Source: an uncultured Nitrosomonas sp. (GTDB lineage Bacteria; Pseudomonadota; Gammaproteobacteria; Burkholderiales; Nitrosomonadaceae). Taken from it: a stretch of DNA of 64,000 nt. A program made the position numbers and the translations under genes. The notes under the pieces are model-generated. The model was not told the DNA's origin, made no database searches, and saw nothing but the letters and a program-made list of their open reading frames with translations. The stretch covers positions 156,076 through 220,075 of the forward strand of contig CADEDO010000001.1 of assembly GCA_902826115.1 (NCBI GenBank), given 5' to 3'. The number at the start of each line of letters is the position of its first letter. Positions within the stretch are counted from its first letter, which is position 1. Below, piece after piece: positions 29,813 through 38,403 of the stretch.

Positions 29813-30505
29813 ATGTCTAGGCTGTTGATTCATGTCGAGGGTGAGACAGAAGAAACCTTTGTGAACGAAGTATTGGCCTCTTATCTTTACGGATATGGAT
29901 ACACGAAGATCAGCGCACGGCTTATCGGCAATGCACGCCAGCGTGATCGGCGAGGCGGTATTCGAGCCTGGAACACGGTACGCAAGGATATTCTGAACCA
30001 CCTTAAAGAAGATGCTGAGTGTTTTTCAACGATGATGGTAGATTTTTATGCGCTACCTCAAACAGGCGAAAGAGCGTGGCCGGGGCGCGCTGGCACAGCG
30101 CAACTGGCTTTCTCTGAAAAGGCAGCTTCAGTCGAACGCGCGTTGCTGGCAGATATTTGCAATGAGATGGGTAACGGATTTGAGCAAGCGCGTTTTGTAC
30201 CTTACGTCATGATGTATGAGTTTGAGGGATTATTATTCAGTGATACTGATAAACTTGGGTTAGGTATTGGGAAGCCTGAATTGTCGCCGAAATTTCAGGC
30301 TATCCGCAACCAGTTTGCAACTCCCGAGGAGATCAACGACTCTCCGCTAACAGCACCATCCAAGCGAATTATAAATTTGGTTCCAAACTATGAGAAACCG
30401 TTAATGGGAACTTTGGCAATACTTGAAATTGGACTCGATGCTATTCGTCAAGAGTGTCCACTTTTCCGGAAGTGGATAGAACAACTCGAACAGTGGCCAC
30501 GATAG
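29813..30505 (+). CDS. DUF4276 (Toprim-like) partner of the AAA ATPase
   Basis: A 230-residue protein starting at the ATG at 29813 (MSRLLIHVEGETEETFVNEV), four bases after the ATPase stop, so translation is coupled. An ATG at 29777 overlaps the ATPase gene and is less likely. The N-terminal HVEGETEETF (E9) and MMVDFYALP (D77) with later MYEFEGLLF are the acidic motifs of the Toprim-like DUF4276 fold, as in OLD nucleases. It probably acts as an effector nuclease or other effector gated by the ATPase, perhaps stopping infected cells; this is family-based inference. Confidence 0.85.
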   Translation: MSRLLIHVEGETEETFVNEVLASYLYGYGYTKISARLIGNARQRDRRGGIRAWNTVRKDILNHLKEDAECFSTMMVDFYALPQTGERAWPGRAGTAQLAFSEKAASVERALLADICNEMGNGFEQARFVPYVMMYEFEGLLFSDTDKLGLGIGKPELSPKFQAIRNQFATPEEINDSPLTAPSKRIINLVPNYEKPLMGTLAILEIGLDAIRQECPLFRKWIEQLEQWPR

Positions 30506-30681
30506 CTATTATCGTGAAAGAACACTTACAGTTCACAAAGTAAGAATAAAATACCCCCGAAGGGCGAGGAATTAAACCAGAAGAGATTCAAATTCTTTCG
30601 TACTTATGGCCTTTGTTTGATATTTTGATTATGTATGACTAATCTTGTTATGCTTTTTATGTACTTGTAAGTGAGTTTTCT

Positions 30682-30933
30682 ATGGACGCTATCAGCTATA
30701 CAGTCGCACGCGCCAATTTAGCCAAAACAATGGATCAGGTTTGCAATGATCATGTGCCCGTCATTATTACTCGAGCAAGAAAAGCTCCCGTAGTGATCAT
30801 TTCCTTGGAAGATTATCAAGCGATGGAAGGAACGACCTATTTACTTCGTTCACCTGCCAATGCACTGCATTTACTGGAATCTATTGCTGAGCTTGAAAAA
30901 CAAAAAAGTGTCGAGCAAAAAGTAATTGAATGA
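30682..30933 (+). CDS. Phd/YefM-family antitoxin, apparently orphan
   Basis: An 83-residue protein with the Phd/YefM fold: ISYTVARANLAKTMDQVCNDHVPVIITRARKAPVVIISLEDYQAMEGTTYLL, then a helical tail. Such antitoxins bind their own promoter and block RelE-type (YoeB) toxins. No toxin gene follows; the next gene is a MazG-like enzyme 24 bp on. Either the toxin has been lost or it pairs with a toxin elsewhere. Confidence 0.9.
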   Translation: MDAISYTVARANLAKTMDQVCNDHVPVIITRARKAPVVIISLEDYQAMEGTTYLLRSPANALHLLESIAELEKQKSVEQKVIE

Positions 30934-30957
30934 ATCAGCGCTTAGAATTCTCTTCAA

Positions 30958-31287
30958 ATGAACGACACCAAACAAATCACCGAAGCTTTACTTAAATTCC
31001 GCGATGAGCGCGATTGGGCGCAGTTTCACAATGCGAAGGATCTTGCGCTGGCGTTGAATATCGAGGCCGGGGAGTTGTTGGAGGCTTTTCTGTGGAAATC
31101 TTCCGAGCAAGCCGACATCGAAAAAGTAAAAGAAGAATTGGCCGATGTTCTGGCGTTTGCTTTTCTGTTGGCGGAAAAATACGATTGGGATGTCAAACAA
31201 ATCGTGTTGGATAAGATTGAAAAGAATGCGCTGAAGTATCCGGTTGCAAAATCCAAGGGCAGTGCAAAAAAATACACCGAGCTATAG
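30958..31287 (+). CDS. MazG-like nucleotide pyrophosphohydrolase
   Basis: A 109-residue all-helical NTP pyrophosphohydrolase of the RS21-C6/DCTPP type, likely removing non-canonical dNTPs. The metal-binding residues are in NIEAGELLEAFLW and EELADVLAFAFLLAEKYDWD (the ExxE...ExxD pattern). N-terminal KFRDERDWAQFHNAKDLALAL is typical of the family. It follows the Phd-type gene by 24 bp and converges on the methyltransferase gene. Confidence 0.92.
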   Translation: MNDTKQITEALLKFRDERDWAQFHNAKDLALALNIEAGELLEAFLWKSSEQADIEKVKEELADVLAFAFLLAEKYDWDVKQIVLDKIEKNALKYPVAKSKGSAKKYTEL

Positions 31288-31303
31288 CGGTTCCATCTCA
31301 TTG

Positions 31304-32452
31304 TCATTTGACTGTCAAGCGCCAAAGTGAAGTGAGTTCTGCTGCGCGAGCGGCGTGCAGCGGGTCGCTGGTATCCGAGACGCGAGGGTGATGTGGTTTG
31401 ATATCGCTTTTGCTCAATACTTTCAGCCCTGTCGCGTCAATGGCAGTCAGCAATTCTTCGCGGCTGCGCAACTCCAAATGTTCGGCAAAATCGGACAAGA
31501 TCAGCCAGCCTTCGCCTCCCGGCAGCAGATGATCGCGCAAACCGTGCAGAAATCCGCGCAGCATGCGGCTTTCCGGGTCGAAAATGGCATGTTCCAGTGG
31601 TGAGCTGGGTCGTGCGGGTAGCCATGGGGGATTGCATACGATCAACGCGGCTTGACCTTCCGGGAACAGATCGGCTTGCACGACATCAACCTGATGCGCC
31701 AGATTGAGGCGCGTCAAATTTTCGCGCGCGCAATGCAGTGCGCGCGCATCCAGGTCAGTGGCAACGATGCGCTGGATGCCGCGCCGCGCCAGTACAGCAG
31801 CCAATATGCCGGTTCCGGTTCCGATATCGAATGCGATGGATTGGGTTGTGATCAGCTTGGGCAGCGGTGTCTCAGCAACCAATTGAACATACTCGCTGCG
31901 GATGGGTGCGAAAACGCCGTAATGCGGATGAATCCGTCCTTCCAATGCGGGAATCTCGATGCCTTTTTTGCGCCACTCGTAAGCCCCGATCAATCCCTGC
32001 AATTCGCGCAGTGCAGCAATGTAAGCTTCTGTGCTGGGACCATATGCTTCCAGACAAGCTGATCGTACATCGGGTGCGCGGCGGAGCGGAATGCGGTGAT
32101 CCGTATCGAAGGGGATCAACAATTGACCCAGCGTGCGGGCGCGTTGCGATTGCGCCTGACGATGCAGATGAAAGGCTTCGGCGGGAGAGGCGGCTGTCAG
32201 CTTTGAGGTTTGCTCGAGGCGTTTTTTATCGATACGCCGCGCCAAAGCTTGCAGTAATTGGCGTGCGTTCTGGAAATCACCCCGCCACAGCAGTGCGGTG
32301 CCTTCGCAAGCCAAGCGGTAAGCGGCATCTGCGGTCATGCGGTCATCAATGACCAGTATGCGCTTGGGAACCGGGCTGTTTTTTTCAGAACGCCAGCGGG
32401 CGAATTTCTCTTCATTGGCCTCAGTCCAGCGTATGACGGGAGAATCACTCAT
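31304..32452 (-). CDS. class I SAM-dependent methyltransferase (PrmB/RsmC-like)
   Basis: A 382-residue protein. The C-terminal half holds the SAM site FDIGTGTGILAAVLARRG (~210-228) with the acidic turn VATDLDARAL and the NPPW catalytic motif (VCNPPWLPARP), typical of N-methyltransferases acting on glutamine or on purines or pyrimidines in RNA. The N-terminal ~150 residues are helical and of unknown role. The target, rRNA or ribosomal protein, cannot be told. It stands alone between converging mazG-like and divergent rhlE genes. Confidence 0.85.
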   Translation of the reverse strand: MSDSPVIRWTEANEEKFARWRSEKNSPVPKRILVIDDRMTADAAYRLACEGTALLWRGDFQNARQLLQALARRIDKKRLEQTSKLTAASPAEAFHLHRQAQSQRARTLGQLLIPFDTDHRIPLRRAPDVRSACLEAYGPSTEAYIAALRELQGLIGAYEWRKKGIEIPALEGRIHPHYGVFAPIRSEYVQLVAETPLPKLITTQSIAFDIGTGTGILAAVLARRGIQRIVATDLDARALHCARENLTRLNLAHQVDVVQADLFPEGQAALIVCNPPWLPARPSSPLEHAIFDPESRMLRGFLHGLRDHLLPGGEGWLILSDFAEHLELRSREELLTAIDATGLKVLSKSDIKPHHPRVSDTSDPLHAARAAELTSLWRLTVK

Positions 32453-32663
32453 CGCGATCGTTGCGACAAGCCGTTGTGGCTGCGAAATAGTGGTGTAAAT
32501 ACATGGTAAAATGGAAGAAATTTATCGATGATTGTTGAGATTTTAAGTTCTGCCCATATTATACTCCTCATAAGATTTGGATTTATGGCCTTACCCTTCA
32601 TTCGCTTTGCCTGACTGTCATGCCTAAACTGGACTGACAGACCGTTAACCCTCCTGGAGTTTT

Positions 32664-34001
32664 ATGTCTTTCTCTACTTTTGGCTTGTCTGAAGAGATTA
32701 TTCGAGCCGTCACTGAACGTGGTTACACAATTCCCACCCCGATTCAAACACAAGCCATCCCAGCCGTATTGGCGGGTGGCGATTTACTGGCTGGCGCCCA
32801 GACCGGCACAGGCAAGACCGCCGGTTTTACATTGCCTATTTTGCACCGCCTTGCGGATAAAAGTGTCAAAGGGCCATCCAGCGGGCGGCCACCCATACGG
32901 GCACTGATTCTGGTTCCGACGCGCGAATTGGCCATGCAAGTGGAAGAAAGCGTGCGCGATTACGGCAAATATTTGAAGCTGAGTTCGATGATGATGATCG
33001 GCGGCGTCAATATCAACCCGCAGATTACTCGTTTGAAGAGCCGTGTGGATATCTTGGTGGCAACGCCGGGGCGATTGCTGGATCATGTGCAGCAAAACAC
33101 GCTGAGTTTGTCGCAGATTGAAATTCTCGTGCTGGATGAGGCCGATCGCATGTTGGATATGGGCTTTATCCGGGATATCAAAAAGATACTCGCGCTACTG
33201 CCCAAGCAGCGGCAGAATTTATTGTTCTCGGCGACTTTCTCGAATGAAATTCAAGCATTAGCGGATAGTTTACTCAATAAGCCGGTATTGATCGAAGTGG
33301 CGCGTCGCAATGCGATTGCGGATAAGGTGACGCATGTGGTGCATCCGGTGGATCGGGATCGTAAACGCGAACTGCTTGCTCATTTGATCAAGCAGCACCA
33401 TTGGTCACAGGTGCTGGTATTTACTCGCACCAAACACGGCGCCAACAAATTGGCTGAATTTTTGACGGCGAATGACATTCCTGCGCTTGCCATTCATGGC
33501 AACAAAAGCCAATCTGCACGCACGCAGGCATTGGCCAAATTCAAAGCGGGCACGTTGCAAGTGCTGGTCGCCACTGATATCGCCGCGCGTGGCATTGACA
33601 TCAGTGAGTTGCCGCATGTCGTCAATTTTGAGTTGCCCAATGTGGCTGAAGATTATGTGCATCGCATTGGCCGCACAGGTCGTGCAGGGGCGGAAGGGGA
33701 TGCGGTTTCACTGGTGTGTGTCGACGAATATAAGTTGTTGACCGCGATAGAGAAACTGATCAAGCGCGAATTACCCAGTCGAGTGATTGCCGGTTTTGAG
33801 CCTGACCCACGCATTAAAGCCGAGCCGATAAAAAATGGTCGTGGCGGTGAACCGCGTGGTGCGGCGCCTTCACGTAACCCACCCAGAAACCAGGCGAGCA
33901 AAAAGCCGGGCATTAAAAAGCCTGCTGGTGCTGGTTTTGCACGTCCAACGATTAGCCGATCATCTGCGGCTATTCAGCGTTCCGGAGGCCGGGGACGCTG
34001 A
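32664..34001 (+). CDS. rhlE: DEAD-box ATP-dependent RNA helicase RhlE
   Basis: A 445-residue RNA helicase acting in ribosome assembly and RNA turnover. The Q motif ([27 protein letters not shown]), Walker A AQTGTGKT (45-52), [12 protein letters not shown] in [13 protein letters not shown] in LLFSATFS, and [10 protein letters not shown] are all present. A basic, Arg-Gly-rich tail (~375-445) is typical of RhlE and aids RNA binding. A GGAG ribosome site lies before the ATG. The 211-bp gap upstream holds nothing else I can name. Confidence 0.94.
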   Translation: MSFSTFGLSEEIIRAVTERGYTIPTPIQTQAIPAVLAGGDLLAGAQTGTGKTAGFTLPILHRLADKSVKGPSSGRPPIRALILVPTRELAMQVEESVRDYGKYLKLSSMMMIGGVNINPQITRLKSRVDILVATPGRLLDHVQQNTLSLSQIEILVLDEADRMLDMGFIRDIKKILALLPKQRQNLLFSATFSNEIQALADSLLNKPVLIEVARRNAIADKVTHVVHPVDRDRKRELLAHLIKQHHWSQVLVFTRTKHGANKLAEFLTANDIPALAIHGNKSQSARTQALAKFKAGTLQVLVATDIAARGIDISELPHVVNFELPNVAEDYVHRIGRTGRAGAEGDAVSLVCVDEYKLLTAIEKLIKRELPSRVIAGFEPDPRIKAEPIKNGRGGEPRGAAPSRNPPRNQASKKPGIKKPAGAGFARPTISRSSAAIQRSGGRGR

Positions 34002-34046
34002 GGCGATGGTTGAATTCTTGTTGTGTGTTGGCACGCGATCACGAAT

Positions 34047-34538
34047 TTATCGCGCGCGTGTCGATGAAAATGGGGATCCGCGCAGTTTAAAGCCGGGCTT
34101 CAGGCCACGGTCATTGAACCAGCCCTGATTCATCTCCAGCGCATAACGTACTGGTTTGGCGGAGCAATGCGAATGTTCGGTTTTGGGCTGCATATCCTTG
34201 AGATTCACGATGCTGCCGTCGTCGGCAATAAAGGCGACGGTCAGTGGCAGCAGCGTGTTTCGCATCCAAAAGCAAAGAATCCTGGGGTTGTCGTAGATGA
34301 ACAGCATGCCCTCGTTGATTCTCATTGTCTGGCGGTGCATCAATCCCATGGTTTGCTCTTGCGGACCTTGAGCTACTTCGGCTTGAATCACGTGCATGCC
34401 AGCCGTCAATTCAATCGTCGGTAGGCGCGGTTGTGGATGCTGCTGGGCTGCGGCGCCGGTTGCTGTGAGTACGCCCAGCAAACTCATCAATAGGGCCATA
34501 CCACGCAGCAGCAGGGCATTTGTCTTGTGATCAATCAT
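34047..34538 (-). CDS. DUF192 family exported protein
   Basis: A 163-residue protein from the ATG at 34538, with an N-terminal hydrophobic signal (TNALLLRGMALLMSLLGVLTATGAAA) and the DUF192 domain: MGLMHRQTMRINEGMLFIYDNPRILCFWMRNTLLPL...IVNLKDMQP. The family is widespread and its function unknown. It starts 19 bp after the lytic transglycosylase stop and is likely co-transcribed with it. An earlier in-frame start at 34613 would overlap slt by 56 bp. Confidence 0.85.
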   Translation of the reverse strand: MIDHKTNALLLRGMALLMSLLGVLTATGAAAQQHPQPRLPTIELTAGMHVIQAEVAQGPQEQTMGLMHRQTMRINEGMLFIYDNPRILCFWMRNTLLPLTVAFIADDGSIVNLKDMQPKTEHSHCSAKPVRYALEMNQGWFNDRGLKPGFKLRGSPFSSTRAR

Positions 34539-34557
34539 ATCAAAAGCATCCTGTGGA

Positions 34558-36477
34558 TTATTTGGCTGCCACGACGCCCAGCCGTTCTTTGAGTGTGGGC
34601 GCATCGTGCCCATGGTCCAGCACTTTGGCGTAGTACATTGAATTTTTCAGGACTTTTTTGACATAGTCGCGGGTTTCATTAAAAGGAATTGTCTCCGCGT
34701 AGATGGCGCCTTCCAGGGGGCGGATACTGTCGCGCCAGCGTCTGGCTCGCCCCGGTCCGGCGTTATACGCAGCGGAAGCCAGCAAAGGCTGATTATTCAG
34801 TGTGCTCAGCACATGCTTAAGATAATAAGTGCCCAGTCTCAGATTGGTATTCACATCCACGATGATGCTCTGGCGAAAATCCTGTATTCCCAGTTGCTTG
34901 GCTACCCATTCCGCAGTGGCCGGCATCAATTGCATCAAACCGGCTGCGCCTGCGTGCGATTTGATATCTGCAATGAAACGGCTTTCCTGACGAATCAGGC
35001 CGTATACCCAAGCCTCATCCAGCTCGTGTTGTTGCAGAATTTTGCGGAGTTCATTGCGGTGGGGCGACAAAAAGCGCAAATTAAAATCGTGTTGCGCTAC
35101 GGTTCTGTTGGCCGTATTGATGGCCCGGTCATACAGGCCATGCCGACGGGCGACTTCTGCAGCAGCCAATAATTCCGCATCAGAAAAATTGCGAATGGTC
35201 CAACTCCATTCCCGATACGCTTCGGTGCGCAAATTCATGCGAGAAAAAGCCAAAGTACGCTGTACGCCGGGTTTCCGCTCCATTGCGCTGACTTCATCTT
35301 GATTGACTCGATAAGTTTTGTCAGCGATGGTCAGTATCGATCCCAGTTCTTCCCTGGCCAGCTGGCCATAAAAGCTATGCTCGTCACTGAGCGGGATCAA
35401 CAAGCTATTGGCATCCAGCGTATTGCCTTTGGCTTTTAAAGCACGGGCTTTCCAGTACCGCCAGGCATCAATCTGTTGTTCCTTTTCGGTCATTTTGTCG
35501 ATGGCCTTCAGAACGATATCCCAGTCTGCTGCGCGTAAAGCTGCGCGCACTTGCCAGGCGAGTACGATATCTGAGGGCGAATAGGGTTTGCCGGTATTCT
35601 GGGCTTCCTTGTACCAGCCCAATGCGCGTGGATCATGCCGCATGGCAGCTCGATATCCCAATCTACCAAGAAAATAGGAGCGATCCGATGCGGTCAGCTG
35701 GCCTTTTATTTTTTGCCATTGGGCGAAGGCTTGATCGGTATCATTGCGCAGCAGGCGCAGCAAGGCAAACAGGGCAATTTCGCGATCGCTGCGAGTGGTG
35801 ATTTTGTTTTTCTGCGCATCCAGATAACGCAATGGATTTTTGGCGGCGCTGTTCAAGTTGGGGTTATTCAGGGCTTCGTGGCTAGGCAGGTAGCGATTGA
35901 CGTGTACGGCTACACCGGTTTGTCCTTCTTCCAAAGCCATTCTAATGCGTGTCCAGATATCTTCCCGGGAAATCTTGCCATTGGCAATCAGGCTACTAAA
36001 AACCGGCGTGCAGCTATCGGGCATGCTGGATGACGTAAACCACATTGAACGCGCCTCGGTCAATGCCTCTTTATCCTGCCGATGCAAGCGCTGCTGCAAT
36101 GAATAACAGGTTAGTTCATTATCCTTATTGACCAGCAAGGGATATTCGGTTTCAAATAGGTGCCATTGCTGATTCTTGCCCAGTAGCTTGAGCCAATCAC
36201 CACGTAGTCGATCGGCAACCAGATTGCCATCATGGCGTGCAAGAAAATCTCGAACGGACGCCATATCGATGGTATTCAACACCATGCGAAATTGAAAATA
36301 ATCTACATAAGGCCGGAGTGGGTGGTCTTGCAGCCGCTGCGCATACTCTTCAAGCCGCTTAGCGTCGCCACTCTGGAATGCTTGCCGGGCGGCTAAGAAA
36401 TCACTGTCTTGATGAGCGAATAACGTTCCAGCATAAGCTAAAAGGATTAATCCAAACAGATAATTTCTCATAGCCAT
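34558..36477 (-). CDS. slt: soluble lytic murein transglycosylase
   Basis: A 639-residue periplasmic enzyme that cuts peptidoglycan glycan strands, leaving 1,6-anhydro ends. It has a signal peptide (RNYLFGLILLAYAGTLFA), a long alpha-superhelical region (~25-470) forming the U or ring domain of Slt70, and a C-terminal SLT domain with the catalytic glutamate in LIRQESRF (about residue 497) followed by SHAGAAGLMQLMPATA and the AYNAGPGRARRW motif. Size and layout match Slt70. It precedes the DUF192 gene on one transcript. Confidence 0.94.
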   Translation of the reverse strand: MAMRNYLFGLILLAYAGTLFAHQDSDFLAARQAFQSGDAKRLEEYAQRLQDHPLRPYVDYFQFRMVLNTIDMASVRDFLARHDGNLVADRLRGDWLKLLGKNQQWHLFETEYPLLVNKDNELTCYSLQQRLHRQDKEALTEARSMWFTSSSMPDSCTPVFSSLIANGKISREDIWTRIRMALEEGQTGVAVHVNRYLPSHEALNNPNLNSAAKNPLRYLDAQKNKITTRSDREIALFALLRLLRNDTDQAFAQWQKIKGQLTASDRSYFLGRLGYRAAMRHDPRALGWYKEAQNTGKPYSPSDIVLAWQVRAALRAADWDIVLKAIDKMTEKEQQIDAWRYWKARALKAKGNTLDANSLLIPLSDEHSFYGQLAREELGSILTIADKTYRVNQDEVSAMERKPGVQRTLAFSRMNLRTEAYREWSWTIRNFSDAELLAAAEVARRHGLYDRAINTANRTVAQHDFNLRFLSPHRNELRKILQQHELDEAWVYGLIRQESRFIADIKSHAGAAGLMQLMPATAEWVAKQLGIQDFRQSIIVDVNTNLRLGTYYLKHVLSTLNNQPLLASAAYNAGPGRARRWRDSIRPLEGAIYAETIPFNETRDYVKKVLKNSMYYAKVLDHGHDAPTLKERLGVVAAK

Positions 36478-36535
36478 TCAGCGTGCAAACCCAAAGGAGA
36501 TTCAATAAAGGGACAGGAATGCGTATTTTACAACT

Positions 36536-36574
36536 AAACTGGGCTCTTACAGTAATCCTGTAAGAGCCCAGTTT
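36536..36574 (-). terminator. strong hairpin terminator of gdhA
   Basis: AAACTGGGCTCTTACAG pairs perfectly over 17 bp with CTGTAAGAGCCCAGTTT across a 5-base loop. It lies 53 bp after the gdhA stop (minus strand) and upstream of slt, both of which are read leftward, so it should end gdhA transcripts before slt. The outer A/T pairs supply the T-rich trailing part. Confidence 0.8.
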
Positions 36575-36627
36575 ATGCTTCTAATCGGTGTGATTGCTAT
36601 CGCCAGTCTATTCAATTACTAGACAAT

Positions 36628-37977
36628 CTAGATGACGCCTTGCCCTAACATGGCATCAGCCACTTTGACGAAACCGGCAATATTCGCGCCATCTACATAA
36701 TTGACGCTGCCATCTTCCTTCGTGCCGTATTTCAAACAGGATTTATGTATAGCCTGCATAATGGCTTTCAAGCGCGCATCGACTTCTTCGTTCGTCCAGG
36801 ACAGGCGCATGGCATTCTGGCTCATTTCCAAGCCTGAAGTTGCCACACCACCCGCATTACTGGCTTTACCGGGTGCATACAGTACTTTATTGTGCAGGAA
36901 ACATTCTACCGCTTCGGCGGTAGAAGGCATATTTGCGCCTTCGGCCACGCAAATGACGCCATTGTTGACCAAAGCCCGGGCATCTTCTCCGGTAAGTTCA
37001 TTCTGTGTCGCGCAGGGTAATGCCACTTGCACCGGCACGTGCCAAGGCTTGGCGCCCGGCAGGAAGGTAACATTGGTTCTTCTGGCATATTCATCTAAAC
37101 GCGCATACAGGTGATTTTTTACTTCCGCCAATATCGCCAGTTTTTCCGGCGTAAAGCCAGCTTCATCGACGATAGTGCCGCTGGAATCAGAAACGGTCAC
37201 CACTTTAGCGCCCTGTGACATGGCTTTTTCAACCGCAAATTGCGCCACATTGCCGGAGCCGGATACGGAAACACGCATTCCATCCAGCGAACGCCCTGCA
37301 TGTTTTAATACTTCCTGGGCGAAATATACCGTGCCATAACCAGTTGCTTCCGGGCGCATCAGCGATCCGCCAAAACTCAATCCTTTGCCGGTAAACACAC
37401 AATCAGCGCGATTGGATAATTTTTTCATCATGCCCGCCATGAATCCCACTTCGCGGCCCCCGACACCGATATCTCCGGCTGGAACGTCGGTATCAGAACC
37501 AATATGCCGGAATAATTCACTGATAAAAGCCTGACAAAAACGCATGACTTCACCGGGGCTTTTTCCTTTAGGATCAAAATCGGATCCCCCTTTACCGCCG
37601 CCCATCGGCAGGGTCGTCAATGCATTTTTGAATGTTTGCTCAAAGGCAAGGAATTTAAGGATGGATAGATTTACTGAAGGATGAAATCGAATGCCGCCTT
37701 TGTATGGTCCAATGGAAGAGCTGTGCTGTATCCGATAGCCCCGATTAACCCGCACTTCGCCATGATCATCGACCCAGGATACACGGAATATGATCACTCG
37801 TTCCGGTTCCACCAGTCGGTCCAGCAGACCATGTTCAGCGTAGCGCTGGTGTTGTGTAATGAACGGCCACAAACTCTCCACGACTTCAGTGACTGCCTGC
37901 ATATATTCTGGTTGATTAGGATTGCGCTCAGCCACATAGGCACTGAACTCCTGAAGACTCTTATATTTCATTTTCAT
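36628..37977 (-). CDS. gdhA: NADP-specific glutamate dehydrogenase
   Basis: A 449-residue hexameric enzyme joining ammonium to 2-oxoglutarate with NADPH, a direct route of ammonia assimilation. The catalytic-lysine motif is LPMGGGKGGSDFDPKGKS (~121-138), with PAGDIGVGGREVGFM, the Rossmann loop VSGSGNVAQFAVEKA, and ANMPSTAEAVECF. Length and the YKGGIRFHPSVNLSILKFLAFEQTFKNALT block fit the NADP-dependent class. It is monocistronic with a strong terminator. Confidence 0.97.
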   Translation of the reverse strand: MKMKYKSLQEFSAYVAERNPNQPEYMQAVTEVVESLWPFITQHQRYAEHGLLDRLVEPERVIIFRVSWVDDHGEVRVNRGYRIQHSSSIGPYKGGIRFHPSVNLSILKFLAFEQTFKNALTTLPMGGGKGGSDFDPKGKSPGEVMRFCQAFISELFRHIGSDTDVPAGDIGVGGREVGFMAGMMKKLSNRADCVFTGKGLSFGGSLMRPEATGYGTVYFAQEVLKHAGRSLDGMRVSVSGSGNVAQFAVEKAMSQGAKVVTVSDSSGTIVDEAGFTPEKLAILAEVKNHLYARLDEYARRTNVTFLPGAKPWHVPVQVALPCATQNELTGEDARALVNNGVICVAEGANMPSTAEAVECFLHNKVLYAPGKASNAGGVATSGLEMSQNAMRLSWTNEEVDARLKAIMQAIHKSCLKYGTKEDGSVNYVDGANIAGFVKVADAMLGQGVI

Positions 37978-38403
37978 TTCCCCGGTTAATGAAAGGTTAT
38001 TCCCGAATAATCCAATTCTGCCAAATTAATGCACAGGCTGCACTGTATTTTTATTAATAATTAGAATTATCACGAAAGATCTGGGTTTTTTCTTTATTCA
38101 ACCAGTAAATTCTTTTCGACGGATGATACTGATGAACTAATTCTGTATTAATCCGGGTTGTAAACAATCCAATCGATAAGGATATAAGAAATATCCATGT
38201 AATTTACCTGCTTATGTTTTAATGACTTTTAATCCGTCTGTTGAATAATTTCAATCTTGAGAGGACACGATGGGAAATGCAACTGTAGCAGGTGCGTCAT
38301 GTCCAATAAATTAGTAATTGATTTGAGAATCAGGTTCCTGATATCACCCATGAAGGGATCAGGATGGCAACTAAACAGAGTGTTACGGAGAGCTGGACGC
38401 TAA
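37978..38403. other. intergenic region between gdhA and the GH38-like gene
   Basis: 426 bases, AT-rich, separating two divergent genes; it must hold the gdhA promoter. I see a small hairpin GGATAT-AAGAA-ATATCC near 38178 and a possible 14-codon frame starting after GAGAGGACACG near 38270, too short to call a gene. No RNA gene or repeat is recognised. Confidence 0.5.

Noticed and set aside
38270-38312. 14-codon frame MGNATVAGASCPIN after GAGAGGACACG
   Set aside because: Too short and without family likeness; could be chance.
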